This document shows, in pieces, positions 9,728 through 16,950 of a stretch of 52,063 bases of DNA (its first letter is position 1; each line of letters starts with the position of its first letter). The DNA lies in contig MKTN01000050.1 of assembly GCA_001898235.1 (NCBI GenBank), positions 1-52,063 on the forward strand, written 5' to 3'. Source of the DNA: Gammaproteobacteria bacterium 39-13 (GTDB taxonomy: Bacteria > Pseudomonadota > Gammaproteobacteria > Berkiellales > Berkiellaceae). Below the pieces are notes generated by a model. That model worked only from the letters and a program-made list of their open reading frames with translations, made no database searches and had not been told where the DNA came from. The position numbers and the translations under genes were made by a program.

Positions 9728-9997
9728 CTATGCATATAGCGAGCTGTGGGTCACTGTAGCAATATCAGTAGTAATTTCCTCTACATTGTAAAGAATGTGA
9801 CCAATTGTCCCACCAATAAAAGCACCTGCTAATGGTACAGAAACGGGAACGAGTCCTAACCATGCGACGCTTGCAGCTGGTATTGCCGTGCCAGCGACTG
9901 CGCACCCAATTGCTGCACCTGCTAATGTTGTTGCGAATTCTAAAACGATGCCAGCACCAGCAACTTCTTTTACTTCCATCATGCTTAGTTCTTTCAT
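9728..9997 (-). CDS. Bacteriocin-like peptide precursor with double-glycine-type leader (peptide B)
   Basis: An 89-aa product, first gene of the two-peptide operon. The leader MKELSMMEVKEVAGA (15 aa) lines up position by position with that of peptide A (L4, E8, V12, then GA before G16). The predicted 74-aa core has two hydrophobic Gly/Ala-rich stretches (TTLAGAAIGCAVAG and PLAGAFIGGTIGHIL) joined by a Trp/Pro segment, plus one Cys. AAAGGGGAAAATT before the ATG is a good ribosome binding site. Two cores under near-identical leaders suggest a two-component (class IIb-like) bacteriocin, or secreted peptides of another role. Function is inferred from leader and composition only. Confidence 0.77.
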   Translation of the reverse strand: MKELSMMEVKEVAGAGIVLEFATTLAGAAIGCAVAGTAIPAASVAWLGLVPVSVPLAGAFIGGTIGHILYNVEEITTDIATVTHSSLYA

Positions 9998-10187
9998 AAT
10001 TTTCCCCTTTGATAAAATTGCTTTGATGGGCGTAATGTAACCTATCGAAATTTGCGTGCAACACTCCTATGACGAAAGGTTATAATGAACAGATAGGAAA
10101 GATAAATTAGAAAAAAATATGACTAATTCATAAAGCTAACAAATAAAAAATAAAAGCCTAGAATGGAGTGCTGGGCGTATACTCGAA

Positions 10188-10296
10188 CCAGTTTGAATTT
10201 AGGTGAGGCGCCGAGCGAATGGATCCCCAGATGCGTACGCTTTGCTACGTAACTGAGATGAAAGAGCGATGACAACAAAGTATAAATTCAAAATGG
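10188..10296 (+). repeat. Inverted-repeat 5'-UTR element, copy 2 (upstream of the GGDEF-EAL gene)
   Basis: Arms CCAGTTTGAATTTA (10188-10201) and TAAATTCAAAATGG (10283-10296) are identical to those of the copy at 468-560. The centre shares GGCGCC, AGCGAA, TACGTAACTG and CAACAA but is 16 nt longer. Flanks are also alike (ACTCGA before, GAAAAGT after). It ends 11 nt before the ATG at 10308, in the same orientation to its downstream gene as copy 1. The rest of the 310-bp gap (9998-10187) holds the leader of the minus-strand peptide operon and nothing else recognisable. Confidence 0.7.
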
Positions 10297-10307
10297 GAAA
10301 AGTATAA

Positions 10308-11816
10308 ATGCGGTTTCAAATCAAGATCTGCTTGTATTTTGTTTTATTATTGATGTTGGTTCAATTCAGCTTTATTGCACTGTGCTATTTCATTCCTACG
10401 CTTAGCATACTTCAACAAATGGTCGCATCCCTAGGTTGTATCTTTCTTCTCTTAGGAGGAAGTATTGCAATCGCTTCTTTTTGCATCAAATCAAATACTG
10501 AGCAAACAAAAGAAAACATCTCAAATACTTTCCTTATTACGCATGATCCTGTCACTACGCTGCCAAATCGAAATTATTTTTCCGATTATCTCACACAACG
10601 TTTACCAGTTTTTAATAACGAGCAAAAGCACGTTGCCATCGTTACCATCGGAATTGACAGATTTCCTCAAATTAACCATGCTCTTGGCCATCCTATTGGT
10701 GACAGATTGCTCCATCATGTCGCTGCCAGATTAACCAATAGTCTCGATGCGGAATTTATTGCGCGTCTTGCCAACAATGTTTTTATTGCTGTCATGCCCA
10801 ATGTCGATCCTGAAAATTATGCAGAAATAGCAGATAACATTATCCAACTATTTGAAACTCCTTTTAGCGTGTATACCGTCAATATTGATCTTGATGCTTT
10901 AGTTGGATTTAGTTTTTATCCCAAAGATGGATTTGAAGCAAAAGCACTTATTCAAAAAGCCGACGTTGCACTATATCAAGCTAGATTTTCTCCTGAGCGG
11001 TACACAGTTTACCAAATAGAGAAAGATCCCCATCATTTCAATAAAATTTCATTAATGAGTGAATTAAGAGAAGGATTAGCACAAAATGAATTTGAAGTAT
11101 ATTTTCAGCCCAAGATCAATTTAGCAAGTAATAAAATAGTGCAAGTAGAATCATTAATTCGTTGGCAACACCCTGTTAAAGGATTCATGACGCCAGATCA
11201 ATTCATACCACTTGCAGAAGAAACCGGACATATAAAAAAACTCACATTATGGTTACTGGAAAAAGCGATTATTCAATGCAACACCTGGCATCAACAGGGG
11301 ATCAATCTTGGAGTTTCTCTTAATCTTTCAGTAAAAGATTTATTAAACAAAAAATTGCTTCCCACTATTTCTGAGTTAATCAATGCCAACGCAATATTTC
11401 CAGGGTGGATCACCTTTGAAATCACCGAAACTGTTTTTATGTCTGATCCAGAGAATGCGATGGATGCCATTCGAAAGCTCAAAGAGCTCGGCACACACAT
11501 TTCGATTGATGATTTTGGCACAGGTTTTTCATCCTTAAGTTACCTACGTAATCTACCGATTGATGAATTAAAAATTGATAAATCTTTTATTCAAGATATG
11601 CACCATTCGCCACGTGTTGCCAAGATTGTACAATCCACTATTGCCATGGCTCATAACATTAACATGACGGTTGTCGCTGAAGGGCTTAAAGATGAAATCT
11701 CTCTAGAAATGCTCAAAGCAGCGAAATGCGATATTGGTCAAGGCTACCTCTTCAGCCCTCCCCTTTCACTTAAAGATTTTAACGAATGGTTAAATACATC
11801 AAAGTGGGGACTATAG
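10308..11816 (+). CDS. Membrane-anchored GGDEF-EAL protein, probable c-di-GMP phosphodiesterase
   Basis: 502 aa. Two N-terminal membrane helices (about 7-29 and 37-60) are followed by a GGDEF-fold domain (about 75-235) and an EAL domain (about 245-500). The cyclase signature is lost: the GGDEF position reads ANNVF (155-159), so synthesis is unlikely. The EAL domain keeps its catalytic set: E281 in ESLIRW, the Asn of NLS, FEITE, D401/D402 in DDFGTG, KIDKSF, AEG and GQGYLFSPP. It probably hydrolyses c-di-GMP to pGpG at the inner membrane, with the dead GGDEF as a regulatory module. The leader carries the inverted-repeat element, and the stop codon TAG lies inside the left end of a MITE-like repeat (11813-11863). 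Confidence 0.93.
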   Translation: MRFQIKICLYFVLLLMLVQFSFIALCYFIPTLSILQQMVASLGCIFLLLGGSIAIASFCIKSNTEQTKENISNTFLITHDPVTTLPNRNYFSDYLTQRLPVFNNEQKHVAIVTIGIDRFPQINHALGHPIGDRLLHHVAARLTNSLDAEFIARLANNVFIAVMPNVDPENYAEIADNIIQLFETPFSVYTVNIDLDALVGFSFYPKDGFEAKALIQKADVALYQARFSPERYTVYQIEKDPHHFNKISLMSELREGLAQNEFEVYFQPKINLASNKIVQVESLIRWQHPVKGFMTPDQFIPLAEETGHIKKLTLWLLEKAIIQCNTWHQQGINLGVSLNLSVKDLLNKKLLPTISELINANAIFPGWITFEITETVFMSDPENAMDAIRKLKELGTHISIDDFGTGFSSLSYLRNLPIDELKIDKSFIQDMHHSPRVAKIVQSTIAMAHNINMTVVAEGLKDEISLEMLKAAKCDIGQGYLFSPPLSLKDFNEWLNTSKWGL

Positions 11817-11863
11817 TCACAACACGCGATTTTAAGCGCCGAAAATTCATGGACGATGACTAT
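11813..11863. repeat. Short ATAGTC-family element shared by two convergent gene ends
   Basis: ATAGTC (11813-11818) and GACTAT (11858-11863) bound a 51-bp element. Its left end contains the TAG stop of the GGDEF-EAL gene. Its right part encodes the last residues (SHRP) and stop of the convergent peptidase gene. Confidence 0.5.
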
Positions 11864-12896
11864 AGCCTACTGCAGACCAAACTGCTTGCTTAGCCAGCTC
11901 TCCTGCCACCATACCTAAATAAATAAATTTGGCATTGAGATCAGATTCAATGTCAGCACCTGGCGCATAAAGATCGCTTTCAATACTTCGTGTGCTTACC
12001 GTATACAAAACATCCCCATCTAAAATAGTGGCGTAAGGGTGAATTACCTGTGAGAGCGCGTGATGCACTTGTCTTCCCAGTTGCTTAAGGTGTCTGGGGG
12101 CTAGTTTTTCATTTGTGATAACAATCGTTAACGTTGTATTTTTCGGCTCGGGCCAAAAAGGTTTTTTAGGTTGTTGTAATAATTCTGTTACTTGTTGGTT
12201 CAGGGTTTGTTTTGTCGCCCCCTTTGGCAACCCATAAATAACTTCACCCTTCTCATCTAAAATTACACCAACCGCATTCACTACCGTAAAAACCGCAATT
12301 TTCGTTTTTCCTATCTGGGCAAATGCGCCGCCTTGCCCTGCTAGTTGAAAACCATCTCTTAGTAATTTTCCCACGCTAGCAGATACACCAGCACCATGTC
12401 TTCCTTGCACAAACTGTCCCGCTGATAAAGCTGCAAAGGCTTTTTGCCCTAACGCTTTGTCCGGGTAAATCATGTTTTGGCGTGGCGTATAATCAAATAT
12501 CACCGCCCCTGAAATAAGAGGCATACGTCTAAACTGTACTTCATTCTTGGTTTGATCGGCAAACAAGCTGGATACCGCACCTGCGACCGCTTCTAGCCCC
12601 AAGATACCACCCCCAGTAAAAGCAACACCATCCAGATAAGCTTCCCCTTGTTGCATTTTTTCTTGAGTGAAAAAAGTGCCAACGGATCCACCTTGAATAT
12701 CAACGGAAGCTTGTACGCCCTTAGGGAAGTAAAAGAGGGTGATCCCCGTTGGCCCCTCTGGATTAATTGCGGTACCAATTTGCACTTCAGGAAAATCAAA
12801 ATGAAGAATGTTATCAGTTGATGAAGCTGCCATCGCTAAACTTCCCCAAATACAGATACAAAATGATGCGATAATGGACTGGATACTACTTGCCAT
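11847..12896 (-). CDS. P1-family (DmpA/NylC-type) self-processing peptidase
   Basis: 349 aa starting with a likely signal peptide (hydrophobic to about residue 23, ending AMA), so it is probably periplasmic. The family (MEROPS S58: DmpA, BapA, NylC) cleaves itself before a Ser/Thr that becomes the N-terminal nucleophile of aminopeptidases or amide hydrolases. Matching blocks are GAVIFDY, the GRHGAGVSASVGK glycine region, FTVVNAVGVILD and, after a short linker, NTTLTIVITNEKL, where T255 is the candidate nucleophile. The C-terminal ITNEKLAPRHLKQLGRQVH segment is typical. The natural substrate is unknown. The last codons lie inside the ATAGTC repeat at 11813-11863, so the C-terminus may have been altered by its insertion. 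Confidence 0.85.
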   Translation of the reverse strand: MASSIQSIIASFCICIWGSLAMAASSTDNILHFDFPEVQIGTAINPEGPTGITLFYFPKGVQASVDIQGGSVGTFFTQEKMQQGEAYLDGVAFTGGGILGLEAVAGAVSSLFADQTKNEVQFRRMPLISGAVIFDYTPRQNMIYPDKALGQKAFAALSAGQFVQGRHGAGVSASVGKLLRDGFQLAGQGGAFAQIGKTKIAVFTVVNAVGVILDEKGEVIYGLPKGATKQTLNQQVTELLQQPKKPFWPEPKNTTLTIVITNEKLAPRHLKQLGRQVHHALSQVIHPYATILDGDVLYTVSTRSIESDLYAPGADIESDLNAKFIYLGMVAGELAKQAVWSAVGYSHRP

Positions 12897-12966
12897 TTTA
12901 ATACTTCTTTAATAATAAATCTTACGTGAGCAAAGCGAACAATATTCTCCCTTTTATTATTCTTTT

Positions 12967-13068
12967 CCCTCTTCGCTTGCAGGAGAAGATGTTTCCACGC
13001 TTATCCCTCTCCGCCGTGCGGGAGGAGATGTTTCCATTATTATCCTCTCTCCCGCCTGCGGGAGAGGG
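12967..13068. repeat. Three degenerate tandem hairpin units
   Basis: Three related units of about 38 bp begin at 12967, 13005 and 13044. Each has a CCCTCT...GGGAG-type palindrome; the first two are followed by GATGTTTCCA. The last is the most symmetrical (CTCTCCCGC 13047-13055 / GCGGGAGAG 13058-13066). A GCCGAAGCTTTAAGCGTAGGCGG motif (13083-13105) follows and recurs near 16084. They lie just downstream of the AmpG gene and could act as its terminator or as REP-like repeats. Confidence 0.6.
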
Positions 13069-13123
13069 TTAGGGCTTGTCGCGCCGAAGCTTTAAGCGTA
13101 GGCGGATGAGGGTCTTTAACAAG

Positions 13124-14410
13124 CTAAGCGCTTGCTTTTGCTTCTTCAATGCCAGACTGCATTGCCTCTTCTTGACGCGCTTCATACTCATTAATCGTTG
13201 GACGTAGCCATATTAATAAGATTAAACCAGGGATCGCAAATAAAACGGTCCACAAGAAAAATTCTGCCCAACCTACATTTTCAACTAATATGCCAGCCGC
13301 AGGCCCGACAAAAACACGACCAACAGCGGCCAATGCGCTAATTAACGCAAATTGTGTAGCAGTAAAACGTGGGTTACATAAACTCATGACCAAAGCCATA
13401 AAGGCTGCAGTTCCTAAACCGCCGCCAAAGTTTTCTAAACAAACAGTAAGAATAAGCATGCCGTAATTAGGCCCCATTAGCGCTAATACAAAAAATAAAA
13501 TATTAGTTAGTGCTTGGATGATGCCAAATCCAAGTAAGGAGCGAAATAATCCTATTCTCACCATTAACACGCCACCAACAAAAACCCCAAATAGTGTTGA
13601 AACAAGACCACCAGTTTTATTAATGATTCCAACATCTTTGAGAGTAAAGCCCACCCCTTTTAACAAAAAAGCTGTGGTTAAAGTGCTAGCAAAAGCATCA
13701 CCTAATTTATAAAGTACAACAAATGCCAATAAAGCAATTGCGTGACGTCTACTTAAAAATTCTTTAAAAGGCTCTATACAGGCAGCGGCAAAAGTGGGTG
13801 GCGGTTCACGATATTGCTGTGGTTCTTTCGCCCAAAATGTAGCAAATACGCCAATCCCCATCAATGCAGCCATCAAAAAGTAAGTGAAAGAAAATCCTGC
13901 ATAATCAGCAACAATTAAGGTCAGTCCACCAGACACTAGCATGGCAATGCGGTAACCACTGACAGCCATTGCTGTCCCCATGCCGCGCTCTTCGGGAGTC
14001 AGTAACTCTGTTCGGTAAGCGTCGATGGCAATATCTTGTGTCGCAGAAAGAAAAGCTAAACAAAGCGCTAAGAAAGCTAATTGATAAGGAGCAGCTTGAG
14101 GGCTTGATAAAGCCATTAAACATAAAACAACTATTAAACTGATTTGTGTTATCAGCATCCAGCCACGTCTACGCCCTAGATAAGGAACACGCCACTTATC
14201 CATAAAGGGCGCCCATATAAATTTATAAACATAGGGTTGCCCCACTAAGGCTAAAAAACCAATAGTAACGACATCCACCCCATCTATGGCATACCATGCT
14301 TGTAAGGCTGTGCCTGACAGTCCTAATGGAAGCCCGGAGACAAAACCAAGTGCTAATACTAAGAGCATTCTTTTTTGTAGCAATACTTTCAGCCATTCAG
14401 GTTTTTGCAT
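13124..14410 (-). CDS. ampG: AmpG-type muropeptide permease (MFS)
   Basis: 428 aa with about 12 membrane segments. The N-terminus (LALGFVSGLPLGLSG) and the loop FIWAPFMDKWRVP followed by GRRRGW are characteristic of AmpG, the major-facilitator importer of anhydromuropeptides released during peptidoglycan turnover. SATQDIAIDAYRTELL and the C-terminal half also fit. AmpD (47315-47878), which processes such muropeptides in the cytoplasm, is also in this window. Legionellales often carry several AmpG paralogues, some possibly transporting other substrates, so the exact ligand is less certain than the family. The start at 14410 lies close to the divergent PAP2 gene, leaving a very short shared promoter region. 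Confidence 0.9.
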   Translation of the reverse strand: MQKPEWLKVLLQKRMLLVLALGFVSGLPLGLSGTALQAWYAIDGVDVVTIGFLALVGQPYVYKFIWAPFMDKWRVPYLGRRRGWMLITQISLIVVLCLMALSSPQAAPYQLAFLALCLAFLSATQDIAIDAYRTELLTPEERGMGTAMAVSGYRIAMLVSGGLTLIVADYAGFSFTYFLMAALMGIGVFATFWAKEPQQYREPPPTFAAACIEPFKEFLSRRHAIALLAFVVLYKLGDAFASTLTTAFLLKGVGFTLKDVGIINKTGGLVSTLFGVFVGGVLMVRIGLFRSLLGFGIIQALTNILFFVLALMGPNYGMLILTVCLENFGGGLGTAAFMALVMSLCNPRFTATQFALISALAAVGRVFVGPAAGILVENVGWAEFFLWTVLFAIPGLILLIWLRPTINEYEARQEEAMQSGIEEAKASA

Positions 14411-14443
14411 AATATGTTATCTAATAAACTCATTTTTGGTAAC

Positions 14444-15223
14444 ATGAGAAACTTGCTAACCATTCTACTCTTAACCTCCAGCATTGCCAGAGCAAACTCC
14501 CCTCTTAGCTTAATTGGAGGGCAAATTTTATGCGATTATCAACACTATTACAGTGCAACAGGGCTCTCACAGCAATTAATAGGCCTTGGCCTTGCAGGGC
14601 TTGCTGCTAATACCGATATTGATCAAGGCTTGCAAGATGAATGGCAGCAACATTTAAGAGGAAATACCACAAATAGACTATCCGATATCTTCAATGATTA
14701 TGGAGAAATAACCCAATATAAAATCAGCATTCCGATTTATGTTTTACTGATAGGGATAGAAGCTGCTTATCCCCAACAACCATTAGCAAGTTGTTTAGGC
14801 ATTTTTGGAAATCATGCATTGCGAACTCTTTTAGTAGGTGCACCACAGCAAGTTGCATTGACTCACCTATTAGGAGGCGGTCGTCCACAGACAGAACAAT
14901 CCCAATGGCATCTATTTAAACATCAACGTGCAGTCAGTGGGCATGCATTTTATGGTGCCATTCCTTTTATTAATTTAGCCAAACAAACACAGCTTCCATT
15001 AATTAAAACTTCTTACTATGTGTTATCTACTTTTCCAGGGTTAGCGCGCATTAATAACAATAAACATTATTTCTCACAAAGCTTGCTCGGATGGTGGATA
15101 GCTTTTTCAGCTGCGAATGCAGTCTGGAAAACTGAGGAAGTTAGTAAAAAACCCTATACATGGTCATTACAATTGAGACCTTATAGTGATGGAATATATT
15201 TAGGACTAGAAGCAAAACTTTGA
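14444..15223 (+). CDS. PAP2-superfamily phosphatase, exported
   Basis: The start chosen at 14444 gives 259 aa with a clean signal peptide (MRNLLTILLLTSSIARA). In-frame starts at 14405 (TTG) and 14414 (ATG) would add residues before it and overlap the divergent ampG start. Conserved acid-phosphatase motifs are visible: SGHAFYGAIPF (the SGH of motif 2) and GLARINNNKHYFSQSLLGW (Arg and His of motif 3). The usual Asp after the His is Gln here. Motif 1 is weaker (KHQRA). Members dephosphorylate lipid phosphates or undecaprenyl pyrophosphate on the periplasmic side. Substrate is unknown and the motif 3 change leaves activity open. Confidence 0.75.
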   Translation: MRNLLTILLLTSSIARANSPLSLIGGQILCDYQHYYSATGLSQQLIGLGLAGLAANTDIDQGLQDEWQQHLRGNTTNRLSDIFNDYGEITQYKISIPIYVLLIGIEAAYPQQPLASCLGIFGNHALRTLLVGAPQQVALTHLLGGGRPQTEQSQWHLFKHQRAVSGHAFYGAIPFINLAKQTQLPLIKTSYYVLSTFPGLARINNNKHYFSQSLLGWWIAFSAANAVWKTEEVSKKPYTWSLQLRPYSDGIYLGLEAKL

Positions 15224-15268
15224 TATAGTGGGGATCTCATTTAACTTTGTTGATAAAAGGACTGATCC

Positions 15269-16033
15269 ATGAAACGTGCATTTGCTGCTCTGACCACGGT
15301 GGGTATCTGCTTCTTCAGCCAATATGCTTGGTCAGCAGGAAACCAAGGTACTCAACTAAAAGATAAAAAAGATAAAATTAGTTATAGCATTGGCGTTGAT
15401 GTAGGCAAAAGTATTCTCAAACAAAAAATTGATATTAGCGCCGATCCTTTTATTCAAGGTTTTAAAGATGGACAAGCTGATAAGTCCACACTCATGACTG
15501 AAGATGAAATTCGTCAAACTTTGATGGCATTGCAAACCGAAATGTTGGAACGGCAGAAAGCTGACATGAAAAATTTAGCAGCAAAAAATTTAGCTGATGG
15601 TCAAAAATTCCTGGAAGATAACAAAAAGAAAGACGGCGTTGTTACTTTACCAAGTGGTTTAGAATATCGCGTCATTAAAGAAGGCAAAGGTGATTCACCT
15701 AAAGCAACAGATGTTGTCACCACTCATTACCGTGGCAAACTCATTGATGGAACGGAATTTGATAGCTCCTACAATCGTGGCGAACCTGTTAAATTTGCTG
15801 TAAATGGTGTTATTCCAGGTTGGACTGAAGCGCTGCAACTCATGAAGCCAGGCGCAAAATGGGAATTATTCATTCCAGCAAAACTTGCTTATGGTGAGCA
15901 TGGTGTAGGCCAAATCATTGGACCAAACTCAACGTTAGTGTTTGAGGTTGAATTACTTTCCGTTGAAAAACCAGAAAAAGGAAAAGAAGGAAACAAGGCT
16001 GAAGCGCAACAAAACAAACCTAAAAAAGGTTAA
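15269..16033 (+). CDS. mip: Mip-like FKBP-type peptidyl-prolyl isomerase
   Basis: 254 aa with a signal peptide (cut near residue 23, after AWSA). A Gln/Lys-rich helical dimerisation region (about 30-125; SIGVDVGKSILKQ) is followed by a FKBP domain (about 130-235; VTTHYRGKLIDGTEFDSSY, VIPGWTEALQLM, IPAKLAYGE). This is the layout of Legionella Mip and E. coli FkpA, periplasmic or surface prolyl isomerases that assist folding; Mip aids infection of phagocytes. The tail is Lys-rich (KGKEGNKAEAQQNKPKKG), unlike the short Mip C-terminus. The symbol indicates family, not proven orthology. A REP-like hairpin follows at 16066. Confidence 0.92.
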   Translation: MKRAFAALTTVGICFFSQYAWSAGNQGTQLKDKKDKISYSIGVDVGKSILKQKIDISADPFIQGFKDGQADKSTLMTEDEIRQTLMALQTEMLERQKADMKNLAAKNLADGQKFLEDNKKKDGVVTLPSGLEYRVIKEGKGDSPKATDVVTTHYRGKLIDGTEFDSSYNRGEPVKFAVNGVIPGWTEALQLMKPGAKWELFIPAKLAYGEHGVGQIIGPNSTLVFEVELLSVEKPEKGKEGNKAEAQQNKPKKG

Positions 16034-16065
16034 TGCTTCATTCTCGTTTCTTACCTCTTTCTTTC

Positions 16066-16120
16066 CCCTCTTCCGCTGAATCACGCCGAAGCTTTTAGCA
16101 TAGGCGGTAGCGGGAGAGGG
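16066..16120. repeat. Nested REP-like hairpin downstream of mip
   Basis: The outer stem CCCTCTTCCGCT (16066-16077) / AGCGGGAGAGGG (16109-16120) is 12 bp with one wobble. It encloses CGCCGAAGCTTTTAGCATAGGCG, itself a short hairpin. The inner motif recurs at 13083-13105 and the outer arms resemble the units at 12967-13068. Confidence 0.6.
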
Positions 16121-16224
16121 CGAACTTGCCTTTGTAGTTTTACCTAGCTTGTACTGTATGTTAGCGAAAGCAATCCATGTGGTAGTTTTGCCCGGCTTGC
16201 CCTACGTAGCCTTTTAGCCGAAGC

Positions 16225-16260
16225 AAGGTTACTGCATATTTGAAGGTTACTGCATATTTG
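16225..16260. repeat. Exact 18-bp tandem duplication
   Basis: AAGGTTACTGCATATTTG occurs twice in a row (16225-16242, 16243-16260). The second copy contains the stop codon and last codons of the minus-strand gene ending at 16247. Confidence 0.9.
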
Positions 16261-16924
16261 CTGGAAAATTTAAAATAGCCCGCTTAAATCCTCTGCTAGG
16301 TGGATAAGGCCCTACCCACATTCTCAATAGCATATTAAAAAACGATTTTGCATGAGGCCAATGATGCTCCACTTCCGAGTTGACAATCATCAGCACACCA
16401 TTTTTTGGCGAGTAATGAAAAGCAAGCACATCCCCAGCGTTAAAAGTCCGATTAAGCAGATTTTGAAGCTCTAAAATGCGCTTCCTATCAAGCCGTTGAT
16501 TATCCCATCCGCCATTATTCACCAGTATGCTTTCAGTGAATAATTTTCTAAGCATGTCTGCTGTAACATCGTCACGAATAAAATAAAAAACCATCGCTAA
16601 GGGTTCATCATTGACACTCAGCATTTCAGCTCTTTTTTCTATATATGGCGTATATAACGCTGCAACGTAAGCTGGCTGCCCCCACGCTTGGGCAACAGCA
16701 TGACCATTTAAATAAACACTTTCTTGTGTTTTTGCTAAATTGAGCTGATTTGGCAATGAAACGCCCAAGGTTTCTACAAAATGTTCAATAGCAAATACAG
16801 ATGTCACCAAGCCTAACCATAAAACAACTATACTACTCGATATTGTAAGAATCGCAGCTTTGATGCTTCGCATCTTGAAGCAAAGAGAATATCCCAGCTT
16901 TCTACAGTATACCATTCTTGCCAT
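16247..16924 (-). CDS. Chalcone-isomerase-like domain protein, exported or membrane-anchored
   Basis: 225 aa. A hydrophobic segment at about 22-45 (ILTISSSIVVLWLGLVTSVFA) is a signal peptide or anchor. The remainder matches the bacterial chalcone-isomerase-like fold: LNGHAVAQAWGQPAYVAALYTP near the start, a helix with VTADMLRKLFTE, FNAGDVLAFHYSP, and the closing W-x-G-x-Y-P-P-S-R-G-F-K segment. These proteins are common in Gammaproteobacteria and have no assigned reaction; catalysis as in plant enzymes is not implied. The ATG at 16924 has AGAGGATG just upstream; an internal ATG at residue 18 would give a tidier signal peptide. The 3' end carries an 18-bp tandem duplication. Confidence 0.75.
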   Translation of the reverse strand: MARMVYCRKLGYSLCFKMRSIKAAILTISSSIVVLWLGLVTSVFAIEHFVETLGVSLPNQLNLAKTQESVYLNGHAVAQAWGQPAYVAALYTPYIEKRAEMLSVNDEPLAMVFYFIRDDVTADMLRKLFTESILVNNGGWDNQRLDRKRILELQNLLNRTFNAGDVLAFHYSPKNGVLMIVNSEVEHHWPHAKSFFNMLLRMWVGPYPPSRGFKRAILNFPANMQ

Positions 16925-16950
16925 TTACATCCTCTGTCCCAGACCCTGAG

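Noticed and set aside
12967-13068. Three repeat units considered as a short CRISPR array
   Set aside because: Units are degenerate and adjacent, spacers are absent, and no cas gene is present.
13124-14410. MFS permease considered as exporter for the leader-bearing peptides at 9451-9997
   Set aside because: It has AmpG-specific motifs and no C39 peptidase or ABC domain.
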